DNA of 64,000 bases from the NCBI RefSeq assembly GCF_017873245.1, contig NZ_JAGGJY010000002.1, positions 248,001 to 312,000 on the forward strand. Reading direction: 5' to 3'. Positions 18,656 through 27,049 of this stretch are shown here, one piece after another (position 1 is the stretch's first letter; the number at the start of each line of letters is the position of its first letter). Under the pieces are notes generated by a model, which was not told the DNA's origin, made no database searches, and was given only the letters and a program-made list of their open reading frames with translations. A program made the translations under genes and the position numbers. This DNA is from Clostridium tertium. GTDB taxonomy: Bacteria > Bacillota > Clostridia > Clostridiales > Clostridiaceae.

Positions 18656-19010
18656 ATGACTATTAAAATTAGACTTAAAGATGGATTTTTAGTATATAAA
18701 ATGGCAAAAGAACTAGGTATATCTATAAACACTGTTCTGAATGATCTATTATTGGCGAAAAATCAAACAATGACAATGTACTTTTAACTATTTTAGAGCA
18801 TAAAACTAGATATGCTATTATTCTTGATATTGTAACTAAAACTGCTTATGTAGTTACGGATACTCTTAGTAGAGTTCGTAACTTATTTGGAGAACAATTT
18901 AAGCAAGTATTTAAGATTATAACTGGTGATAATTCTCAGAATTTGCTGATTTAGAAACAGATACAAAAGTCTATTTCACCCACCCATATTCATCTTTTAA
19001 GAAGTTATAA
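18656..19010 (+). pseudogene. IS30-family transposase remnant, frameshifted
   Basis: Three short stretches in different frames read as IS30 transposase pieces. MTIKIRLKDGFLVYKMAKELGISINTVLN is helix-turn-helix-like (from 18656). DNVLLTILEHKTRYAIILDI, continuing to FGEQFKQVFKIITGDN, is the first part of the DDE catalytic domain. FADLETDTKVYFTHPYSSF is typical of the segment after the second Asp. At least two frameshifts and internal deletions make it inactive. It abuts the stop codon of the LacI-type regulator. I did not find terminal inverted repeats. Confidence 0.8.
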
Positions 19011-20003
19011 TTATATACTATTTCTTTCTACTATTCGAAAAGGTAATATTTCTTTTTTATTAATACGTTTTGAAGATACTACAGAATCTTTTATTAATTC
19101 TAATAACATATTAGCTGCTTCTACACCTGCTGTCTTATAGTAGTAATGTACTGTTGTAAGTTTTGGATCTATAAATCTAGATATTTTCGAATCACCAATA
19201 CTCATAATAGCTATATCACTTGGAATATTATAGTTATTTTCCTTTAAATACTCAATAGCACCTGCTGCAATATTATCTGTAACTGCAAATATTGCCTTTG
19301 GCTTTTCTTTAGACTTCATTAATTCCTTAGTAAGATTGTACCCACTTTCAACATTAAAGTCACCTATCTTAATAAAATCTTTTTTAATCTTTATTTTATT
19401 ACTTTTCAATTCATCTAGATATCCCCTTTTTCTTTCAAAACCAACTGAAATATCCTCTTCATATACTCCTATAAAAGCTATTTCTCTATATCCTTTATTT
19501 ATTATATATTTAACTACTTCTCTAGCTGCATTATAATCATCATTATATACTGATGGATATTCATCTATATTTTGAGCTACTACCACTATAGGAACAGCTA
19601 TTTCATTCATAACCTTTAAATGTTCCTCTGTAACCTTCGTTGCCATAAAAATTATTCCATCTACATGATTACTTTTAAACATCTTTAAATATTCTATTTC
19701 TTTTTCTATAACAAGGTTAGTATTTGCTATCAATATATCATATCCATGAACACTTAACTCATCTGAGATTCCCTCTACAACTCTTGGAGCTGTTTCAGTG
19801 CTTATTTTAGGTACAATTACTCCTATTAAATTTGTTTTCTTAGTTCTCATACTTTGTGCTTGCCTTTGAGGTCTAAATCCTGTTTTTTCTATAGCAATCT
19901 TTATCTTTTCATTAGCTTCTTCACTTACATAGCCATTATTAAAATATCTAGATACAGTTGATTTTGAAACTCCTGCTATTTTAGCAAATTCTATTATATT
20001 CAT
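19011..20003 (-). CDS. scrR: LacI-family repressor of the sucrose regulon (ScrR-like)
   Basis: 330 residues. The N-terminal LacI helix-turn-helix (IIEFAKIAGVSKSTVSRYFNNGYVSEEA) and hinge are followed by a periplasmic-binding-protein-like sensor (LIGVIVPKISTETAPRVVEGI, VDGIIFMATKVTEEHL). ATG at 20003 has AGGTGA at a good distance; two start codons just upstream (20009, 20012) sit inside that site. It is separated from the sucrose operon by a terminator but points the same way. Its likely operators are the paired 17-bp sites before scrA. The ligand (sucrose-6-phosphate or fructose) is inferred from the neighbours. Confidence 0.85.
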   Translation of the reverse strand: MNIIEFAKIAGVSKSTVSRYFNNGYVSEEANEKIKIAIEKTGFRPQRQAQSMRTKKTNLIGVIVPKISTETAPRVVEGISDELSVHGYDILIANTNLVIEKEIEYLKMFKSNHVDGIIFMATKVTEEHLKVMNEIAVPIVVVAQNIDEYPSVYNDDYNAAREVVKYIINKGYREIAFIGVYEEDISVGFERKRGYLDELKSNKIKIKKDFIKIGDFNVESGYNLTKELMKSKEKPKAIFAVTDNIAAGAIEYLKENNYNIPSDIAIMSIGDSKISRFIDPKLTTVHYYYKTAGVEAANMLLELIKDSVVSSKRINKKEILPFRIVERNSI

Positions 20004-20102
20004 ATTCATCACCTAAATTCACTTTTTTTCAGTAAACATAAGTATTTTAACCTATGTTACTAATCTCTATAAAACATAATTCTATTATAAAGAGTATATT
20101 AA

Positions 20103-20138
20103 AATAAGGCAATGAAAGTGTTTTTTTCATTACCTTAT
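20103..20138 (-). terminator. Terminator of the scr operon
   Basis: A near-perfect 14-bp stem (ATAAGGCAATGAAA pairing with TTTCATTACCTTAT, one G-U type mismatch) with a T-rich run on the minus strand. It lies about 60 bp past the GH13 stop codon and before scrR. Confidence 0.75.
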
Positions 20139-20194
20139 ACATAATAAATAAAATACTAGTTAATTATTTTATTTATTACTCCTATTATCAAACT

Positions 20195-21829
20195 TTAAAC
20201 ATATTTATAAACTACAGCCTCATACGGTCTAAGTTTTATCTGTGAATTTAATACATCATTTTCATTGTAATTTGATATTAATACGTATGCGTCTCTAGAT
20301 TCAAATTCTTCACCTAAATCTATAGTAATATCATTACCATAAAAATTGCAAGCTACAAGTAACTTTTCATCATTATAACTTCTAGTATAAACAAACGCTT
20401 CTTTGTGATCTTTTAATAATAATTCAAAAGCTCCATATTTAATAATGTCCTCTTTTTTTCTTAATTTTATTAACTTTTTGTAGTATTCAAAAATTGAATC
20501 CTCTCTATTCATATCTTTTTCTACATTTATATATTTATAATTTTCATTTATACCAATCCAAGGTTTTGCCGTTGTGAATCCAGCATTTTTACTTCCATCC
20601 CATTGCATAGGTGTTCTTGCATTATCTCTTCCTTTTGCATATAATGACTCCATTACTTCCTTTTCTGAATACCCTAATGCTATTCTTTCCTTATACATAT
20701 TTAAGCCTTCTATATCATTATAATCATTTATTGATGGAAACTTTACATTTGTCATCCCTATTTCTTCACCTTGATACACATAAGGAGTCCCTTTTTGCAT
20801 ATGTAACATAGTTGCTAACATTTTTGCTGACTCTACCCTATACTCTTTATCATTTCCCCATCTTGAAACCATTCTTGGCAAATCATGATTGTTTCCAAAT
20901 AAACTATTCCAACCTTTATCATGTAATTCAACCTGCCACTTTCTAAAAGTATCCTTAAAAGCTATAAAATCAAGAGGTGCTAAATCCCATTTTCTTTTCC
21001 CTTGCTTTTTATCTAGTGATATAACTTCAAATTGAAAAACCATACTAAGTTCATTTCTATTTGGATCACTATATAACTTAGCTATCTCTGGTGTTGCTCC
21101 CCAGGTCTCTCCTACTGTTAATACATCATATTTTCCAAAGGTTTCTCTGTACATTTCTTGTATATAATAATGTAGCTTAGGCCCATTTTGAGTTATTAGT
21201 TTATCTGGCTCTTTTCCTATTAAATCTATAACATCCATTCTGAATCCCTTTATTCCAAGTTCTAGCCAGAAATTCATCATTTTATATATTTCTTTCCTTA
21301 AAGTCTCATTTTCCCAATTTAAATCAGGTTGTCTTTTATCATGAAGATGTAGGTAGTATTGTCCTGTTGTTTCTTCTAACGTCCATGCACTTCCACCAAA
21401 ATTTGATTTTAATTCATTTGGAACTCTACCATCTACAGCATCTCTCCAAACAAAGAAATCTCTATATGGATTTTCTTTGCTTTTTCTCGCTTCTTTAAAC
21501 CACATATGTTCATCTGAGGTATGATTAACTACTAAATCCATAATTATTTTTATACCTCTAAGCTCTGCTTCTTTTATTAGATTTTTCATATCCTCCATAG
21601 TTCCAAACTCATCCATTATGTCACAATAATCACTTATATCGTATCCATTATCTACATTAGGAGATTTATAAACAGGACTTAACCAAATAACATCTATCCC
21701 TAACTCCTTTAAGTAATCAAGTTTGGATATTATTCCATTTATATCACCTATACCATCATTATTACTATCCATGAAACTACGTGGATAAACCTGATAAACT
21801 ACTGAATCATGCCACCATCTCTTTTCCAT
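20195..21829 (-). CDS. GH13 alpha-glucosidase (oligo-1,6-glucosidase type)
   Basis: 544 residues. The N-terminus WWHDSVVYQVYPRSFMDSNNDGIGD is diagnostic for GH13 oligo-1,6-glucosidases. Catalytic residues are visible in GFRMDVIDLIGK (nucleophile Asp), TVGETWG (acid/base Glu) and FGNNHDLPR (transition-state Asp). QPDLNWENE is the fifth conserved region. Cytoplasmic: no signal peptide. ATG at 21829 is favoured because AGGAG is 9 bp upstream; an ATG at 21838 touches it. It is the last gene of the scr operon and probably cleaves alpha-glucosides or their isomers. Its sugar specificity cannot be read from sequence. Confidence 0.88.
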   Translation of the reverse strand: MEKRWWHDSVVYQVYPRSFMDSNNDGIGDINGIISKLDYLKELGIDVIWLSPVYKSPNVDNGYDISDYCDIMDEFGTMEDMKNLIKEAELRGIKIIMDLVVNHTSDEHMWFKEARKSKENPYRDFFVWRDAVDGRVPNELKSNFGGSAWTLEETTGQYYLHLHDKRQPDLNWENETLRKEIYKMMNFWLELGIKGFRMDVIDLIGKEPDKLITQNGPKLHYYIQEMYRETFGKYDVLTVGETWGATPEIAKLYSDPNRNELSMVFQFEVISLDKKQGKRKWDLAPLDFIAFKDTFRKWQVELHDKGWNSLFGNNHDLPRMVSRWGNDKEYRVESAKMLATMLHMQKGTPYVYQGEEIGMTNVKFPSINDYNDIEGLNMYKERIALGYSEKEVMESLYAKGRDNARTPMQWDGSKNAGFTTAKPWIGINENYKYINVEKDMNREDSIFEYYKKLIKLRKKEDIIKYGAFELLLKDHKEAFVYTRSYNDEKLLVACNFYGNDITIDLGEEFESRDAYVLISNYNENDVLNSQIKLRPYEAVVYKYV

Positions 21830-21853
21830 AAAAGTCATCTCCTAGAAAGTTAT

Positions 21854-22825
21854 TTATTTTTTTGCTATCATTTTATTAACTTCTTCTATAGTTGGTAATG
21901 CTCCAATTGCACCTTTTTTAGATACCGTTACTGCTGCTGTTGCATTTGCAAAAACAAGAATTTCTTTTTTCTCTTCTTCACTTAAATCTACTAAATCATT
22001 AATAGTTAAATTGTTAGATGAAATTTTATATAACACAGATCCTACAAATGAATCCCCAGCTCCTGTAGTATCCTCTACTTTAACCTTATATGATGGTGCA
22101 AATGAGATATTATTTTTAGTAATAAAATCTGCTCCATTTGTCCCCTTTGTATATATTACCACTTTCACATTCCCAGTAAATAATGATTCTAATGCCTTAT
22201 TTTCATCCTTTATTCCTGTAATAAATTCTAATTCTTCATCACTTACTTTAAGTATATTTGCCATTGGTATAAACTCTAAAATTGCTTCTCTGCATTTTTC
22301 TGATGTTTCCCACAATGGTAATCTAATATTTGGATCAAAACTTATTATGCAATTGTTTTTTGTAGCATATTCTATAGCCTTTTTATGTGCTCTCTTTATT
22401 GGTGCATCTATTAAGCTTACAGAACAAAAATGCAGAACATCTCCTGAAATAAAATCCTCTTCTTTTATTTCTTCAGCTGTTAATAACATATCTGCACTTG
22501 GATTTCTATAAAATGAAAAATCTCTTTCTCCATCTTCCTTTAAGGATACAAATGCTAATGCTGTATTTGCTTCCTTTGTTCTTAATATCCCTGATACATC
22601 AACACCTAACGCCTCAACTGTATCGATTATTATATCTCCAAATGCATCTTCCCCAAGTTTTGTTAACATCTTACCATTACCACCAAGCTTACACACTGCA
22701 GCTACCACATTTAATGGTGCTCCTCCTGGTACTCTTAAAAAGTTATCTACATTCTTTAATTTTCTTCCTTTTTCATGTGGAATAAAATCTATTAACGCTT
22801 CACCTATTGCTATAACTTTACTCAC
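21854..22825 (-). CDS. scrK: Fructokinase, PfkB/ribokinase family
   Basis: 323 residues. IGEALIDFIPHEKG at the N-terminus, RVPGGAPLNVVAAVCKLGG (sugar-binding signature 1), and DTTGAGDSFVGSVLYKI (signature 2 with catalytic Asp) define the PfkB fold. It would phosphorylate the fructose released by sucrose-6-phosphate hydrolase. The start is a GTG at 22825 with AGGAGTG upstream. It lies 12 bp after scrB in the scr operon. Confidence 0.92.
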   Translation of the reverse strand: MSKVIAIGEALIDFIPHEKGRKLKNVDNFLRVPGGAPLNVVAAVCKLGGNGKMLTKLGEDAFGDIIIDTVEALGVDVSGILRTKEANTALAFVSLKEDGERDFSFYRNPSADMLLTAEEIKEEDFISGDVLHFCSVSLIDAPIKRAHKKAIEYATKNNCIISFDPNIRLPLWETSEKCREAILEFIPMANILKVSDEELEFITGIKDENKALESLFTGNVKVVIYTKGTNGADFITKNNISFAPSYKVKVEDTTGAGDSFVGSVLYKISSNNLTINDLVDLSEEEKKEILVFANATAAVTVSKKGAIGALPTIEEVNKMIAKK

Positions 22826-22837
22826 TATATATCACTC

Positions 22838-24316
22838 CTATTTTTCATTAATGCTCCATATATCTGCACTTATACTACATTTTTTAGTAGCAAAGAACTT
22901 TATTCCCCTGCTTTCCTTAGATGGGAATATTCTTGAAGTTAATACCTTTTCTCCATCGTTTATAAACACTTCAATTGATGAAGTATCAACAAATATTCTT
23001 AACTTTAATGTTTTGCAAGTTATATCTACGCTACGAGTTGTTCCCCATTCTAGTGCAAATTCTTCTCCTGACTTACTTCTATCAATCGTTAATTTATTAT
23101 TATCTATATCATATGAAATAACTGTTTCCTCATTTTCCGATACTCTTAACTTTAAACCTAATTTTCCAGATTCAAAGTCCTTTATTTCACAGTTTAATTC
23201 ATATTGTTCACCATGAAATTCATCAAAAGATTTTTCTGTAGCTTCTATTTTTTCATTTAAGCTTCTATGATTACTTCTTAATTTTTCTAACTCCTTAATA
23301 GGTGTTTGAATTAATCTATCTTTATTTAACTTTAATTCGCGAGGTAATGTTAAGCAATGTGCCCAACCATTTTTATCAGTTGGATAATCTATCTCTGGTA
23401 GACCCATCCAACCAATTAGAATTCTTCTTCCATCTGGATCTTCAGTTGTTTGTGGTGCATAAAAGTCAAATCCATTATCAAGTTCTACGAACTCTCCATG
23501 ATTAAATTCACCTGTATTTAAATCTAACTTTTCTCCTACTATATAACCAGATTGATAAATATTAGCATATTTATCACCTTCCTTATCTAATCCCTGTGGT
23601 GAAAATATAATAACCCCTTTATTATCCAGCTCTAAATAATCAGGACATTCCCACATAAATCCAAAATTATCTAATGAAGTCTTTACTTCTCCTCTGTATT
23701 CCCAATTAATTAAATCCTTTGATTTATAATAAACTATTCTTCCTTTAAACTCATTATTTTGAATACCAACTACTAAATAAAACTCTCCATTTACTTTAAA
23801 TACCTTTGGATCTCTAAAATGATCTGTATATCCTTCTGGTATTGTGCTTATTATAGGTTCTTTATGTTTTACAATATTATTTTCTTTATCCATTATTGCT
23901 AAACATTGATAAGGAACTCTATTCCAGTTTTCATCTCTAGTATTTCCTGTGTAAAATAAATAAAGTTTATCATTATCTACTATTCCTGAGCCTGAAAAAG
24001 CACCATGCGAATCAAACCAATCTCCTGGCTCTATTCCAATCCCATGATTTTCCCAATTAACTAAATCTGTTGATGATGTATGATACCAATACTTTAATCC
24101 GTGAACTGGACCTAATGGAAACCACTGATAAAACAATTGATATTTTCCGTTATAAAATGAAAATCCATTGGGATCATTTAGCAATCCTGTTGGAGGCTGT
24201 ATATGATACATTTGACGAAATGGACATTCTTTTACCTTTTTATTTAGTTCAAATATTTCTTCTTTTTTTGCTTCTTCTATTTTTCTATATCTCTTTTCTC
24301 TAGACCACTCTATCAT
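22838..24316 (-). CDS. scrB: Sucrose-6-phosphate hydrolase (GH32)
   Basis: 492 residues. GLLNDPNG (nucleophile Asp), FRDPKVF (transition-state stabiliser) and MWECPDYLELD (acid/base Glu) are the three GH32 active-site motifs, followed by the C-terminal beta-sandwich. No signal peptide, so it acts on PTS-imported sucrose-6-phosphate, giving glucose-6-phosphate and fructose. AAGGAGG lies before the ATG. It is the second gene of the operon, 109 bp after scrA. Confidence 0.94.
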   Translation of the reverse strand: MIEWSREKRYRKIEEAKKEEIFELNKKVKECPFRQMYHIQPPTGLLNDPNGFSFYNGKYQLFYQWFPLGPVHGLKYWYHTSSTDLVNWENHGIGIEPGDWFDSHGAFSGSGIVDNDKLYLFYTGNTRDENWNRVPYQCLAIMDKENNIVKHKEPIISTIPEGYTDHFRDPKVFKVNGEFYLVVGIQNNEFKGRIVYYKSKDLINWEYRGEVKTSLDNFGFMWECPDYLELDNKGVIIFSPQGLDKEGDKYANIYQSGYIVGEKLDLNTGEFNHGEFVELDNGFDFYAPQTTEDPDGRRILIGWMGLPEIDYPTDKNGWAHCLTLPRELKLNKDRLIQTPIKELEKLRSNHRSLNEKIEATEKSFDEFHGEQYELNCEIKDFESGKLGLKLRVSENEETVISYDIDNNKLTIDRSKSGEEFALEWGTTRSVDITCKTLKLRIFVDTSSIEVFINDGEKVLTSRIFPSKESRGIKFFATKKCSISADIWSINEK

Positions 24317-24425
24317 AGTGACTCCTCCTTAATTATAATTCATTAATTGCTTTCTTTATAATTAAAGTATTATAGGGACTAGATATTTAATTTTCTAGAT
24401 CCCTAATACTTATATATATTTATTT

Positions 24426-25868
24426 TTATGCTACTTCAATTTCACTGTTAAATTTCTTCATTCTTGAAAATACTACTGTCATCACAAATGTTACTGCAAA
24501 TGAAATTGCCATACCTATTATATATTGAATCATTGATTGTGGTCTTATTGCTATAATTCCTGGTAATCCAGCAGGTCCTTGTGAAACAGCTAATACATTA
24601 GCAAATGTTGTATATGCTGTTGAAACTGCTGCACCTATCATTGCTGCATAGAATGGATAGCGTAGCTTTAAGTTTACCCCAAACATTGCTGGTTCTGTAA
24701 TTCCTAATAATGCTGATATCCCTGAAGCTGATGCAACACCTTTCATTTTAGCATCTTTGTTTGTAAAGAATACTCCTAGAGATGCTGCTCCTTGTGAAAT
24801 GTTTGACATTGCTGCAACTGTGAATATAAATGTTCCACCTGTAACTGCCACATCCGCTAAAAGTTGAGTTTCTACCGCCATAAAGATGTGATGCATTCCA
24901 GTAACAACAACTGGTGCATAAAGACCTCCAAATATTGCTCCACCTATTGGTCCTAATGTATTATATAAGAACATAATACCATCTGTTAATAAATTACCAG
25001 CACCACGCATAACTGGGCCTACTACTACGAATGTTAAAATACCTGTAATAAATACTGCAAATAATGGAGTTAGTAAGTTATCTAAAACTGATGGTATAAC
25101 TTTACGTAATCCCTTTTCAGTTTTTGCTAATATATAAGTTGCTGCAAGTACTGGAAATACTGTTCCTTGGTAACCAACCTTCTCTATACTAAAACCTAAT
25201 ATATTCCAAGCTGGAATCGTTCCTTCAAATAACGAAGATCCATATCCCCATCCATTTAACAAATCTGGATGAACCATAAGCATAGCTATTACAGCACCTA
25301 AATATTGATTAGCACCAAATATTTTTGCTGCTGAGAACCCAATTAATACTGGCAAAAATACAAACGATGTATTAGCAAAAGTATTTATCAAACTTGCTAA
25401 ATCAGCAATTTGTGGATACGCCTCAACAAGTGACATACCTTCAATAAATAACCCTGATGAAGTTAATATGTTATTTATACCCATTAACAAACCACCAGCC
25501 ACTATTGCTGGTATTATTGGTACAAATATATCTGCTAAACTTTTTAAGGCTCTTTGAAGTGGATTTAATTTTGTTTCTGCCACTTTTTTAAGCTCTGATT
25601 TACTAGTTTCAGATATATTAGCTATCTTAATAAATTCAGCATAAACCTCATCAACAATTCCTGCACCTAAAATTATTTGGAATTGTCCTGCATTTAAGAA
25701 ATTTCCTTTAACTAAATCTATAGTTTCAAGAGTTTTCATATCTACCTTTGATTGATCATTTAAAACTACTCTTAATCTTGTAGCGCAGTGAGCTGCACTA
25801 ACAATGTTATCTTTTCCGCCTAATACTTCTAGTATTTCAGCAGCTGCCTTTGAATATTTTTTAGTCAT
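24426..25868 (-). CDS. scrA: PTS sucrose-specific EIIBC component
   Basis: 480 residues. The N-terminal EIIB domain has the phospho-Cys (about 28) in AAHCATRLR. The EIIC domain has about ten membrane helices and GMHHIFMAVETQLL and GITEPAMFGVNLKLRYPF, typical of the glucose/sucrose superfamily. No EIIA domain is attached, so a separate EIIA must phosphorylate it. I choose ATG 25868, 4 bp after GGGGGA; an upstream ATG at 25904 overlaps the operator. First gene of the scr operon, flanked upstream by two identical repressor sites. Confidence 0.92.
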   Translation of the reverse strand: MTKKYSKAAAEILEVLGGKDNIVSAAHCATRLRVVLNDQSKVDMKTLETIDLVKGNFLNAGQFQIILGAGIVDEVYAEFIKIANISETSKSELKKVAETKLNPLQRALKSLADIFVPIIPAIVAGGLLMGINNILTSSGLFIEGMSLVEAYPQIADLASLINTFANTSFVFLPVLIGFSAAKIFGANQYLGAVIAMLMVHPDLLNGWGYGSSLFEGTIPAWNILGFSIEKVGYQGTVFPVLAATYILAKTEKGLRKVIPSVLDNLLTPLFAVFITGILTFVVVGPVMRGAGNLLTDGIMFLYNTLGPIGGAIFGGLYAPVVVTGMHHIFMAVETQLLADVAVTGGTFIFTVAAMSNISQGAASLGVFFTNKDAKMKGVASASGISALLGITEPAMFGVNLKLRYPFYAAMIGAAVSTAYTTFANVLAVSQGPAGLPGIIAIRPQSMIQYIIGMAISFAVTFVMTVVFSRMKKFNSEIEVA

Positions 25869-25886
25869 TCTTCTTCCCCCTAAATC

Positions 25887-25903
25887 AAGGTATCGTTCCC
25901 ACA
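25887..25903 (-). promoter_or_regulatory. Proximal ScrR-type operator
   Basis: TGTGGGAACGATACCTT on the minus strand, an imperfect palindrome with a central CG as in LacI-family operators. It sits between promoter and scrA start. An identical 17-mer lies 89 bp upstream. Confidence 0.7.
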
Positions 25904-25975
25904 ATACTTAAATTTTTATTTGTTAAATAATTATTTTACCAAATCATTGATATCATTACATAGTTTATATTTTGT

Positions 25976-25992
25976 AAGGTATCGTTCCCACA
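25976..25992 (-). promoter_or_regulatory. Distal ScrR-type operator
   Basis: An exact second copy of the 17-bp operator, 89 bp from the first. The promoter should lie between them, allowing repression by looping. Confidence 0.7.
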
Positions 25993-26061
25993 TTTCCAAA
26001 ACCATGTAACCTTTTTCACGAGTTCATTTTACAATATTTTTTCTGTTTTGTCTATACCCTT

Positions 26062-26952
26062 TCAATATTTTTTGTAATTGTTATCAAAAATTATTCTATT
26101 TACCTCATAATTATTGTTATTATTTCTGAATTCTCCTGGTGATACACCTATGTTCTTCTTAAATACCTTACTAAAATAATTTCCACAAGAAAATCCCACT
26201 TCCCTTGCAACAGTATCTATTCCCATATCATTTGCAAGTAATAATAACTCCATTGATTTTTTCAGCCTAGTCTTCATAATATAATTACCTGGGGTTAGCC
26301 CTATTTGTTCTTGAAATTTTCTAGTTAAATAATATTTTGATAAATGAACTTCTGAGCTTATTTCATCTAAAGTAATAGGCTTATTATAATTTTTATCTAT
26401 ATATTTTTTACAGTTTTCTATTTTTGAATCTGTACTTTTATCCTTTTGTTCTTGATAAAACTCATTTATTAATTCCATAACTAATTGATAAGCATAACTT
26501 GAGCATTGATATACATTTTGTATGTTATCAGTTATTGCGTCTTTATAAAAATTCCACATAAGCTTTATAAAATATGAATTCTTATCTACTGAAAAAATGT
26601 TTCCCTTAAGATTATAAATTTTATGAAAAAATGGTACTGCTTCTTTTGAAAATTCTATATATACAACTTCCCAAAAACTCGAATTACTAGGAAGCCTATA
26701 ACAATGTTCTCCTGGAATCTCTATCACAAAAGCATCCCCTGGTTTTAATCTATGTATCTCTCCTTCAATTTCGATTTCTCCCTCACCACTTAATGTATAT
26801 TGAAATAAGCAATATTCTCCACTTCTATTTCTATTATCCCAAATGTAGTTACTGTCCTTATTATTTTGCCAACCTATTCCCTTTATCATAATCAAAGGTG
26901 TAGATGCTACAAACTTAAAGCCTATAGATGTTGCCCTTAAATCACTTAGCAA
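26062..26952 (-). CDS. AraC-family regulator with cupin-like sensor (MsmR/RafR-like)
   Basis: 296 residues. The N-terminal 150 residues resemble the AraC arabinose-binding cupin (GEYCLFQYTLSGEGEIEIEGEIHRLKPGDAFVIEIPGEHCY). The C-terminal domain has two helix-turn-helix motifs (TLDEISSEVHLSKYYLTRKFQEQIG; GIDTVAREVGFSCGNYFSKVFKKNIG). The start is a TTG at 26952 after AGGAGGG. It is divergent from the alpha-galactosidase, which it probably activates in response to raffinose or melibiose-type sugars. Confidence 0.88.
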   Translation of the reverse strand: MLSDLRATSIGFKFVASTPLIMIKGIGWQNNKDSNYIWDNRNRSGEYCLFQYTLSGEGEIEIEGEIHRLKPGDAFVIEIPGEHCYRLPSNSSFWEVVYIEFSKEAVPFFHKIYNLKGNIFSVDKNSYFIKLMWNFYKDAITDNIQNVYQCSSYAYQLVMELINEFYQEQKDKSTDSKIENCKKYIDKNYNKPITLDEISSEVHLSKYYLTRKFQEQIGLTPGNYIMKTRLKKSMELLLLANDMGIDTVAREVGFSCGNYFSKVFKKNIGVSPGEFRNNNNNYEVNRIIFDNNYKKY

Positions 26953-27049
26953 TATATTACCCTCCTATTTCTTTTTTACTCTTGTTATATTAATTATCAT
27001 TTAATATTATTAAATCATACTAAAAAGTTTCAATAAAGGAGTTTTTAAA

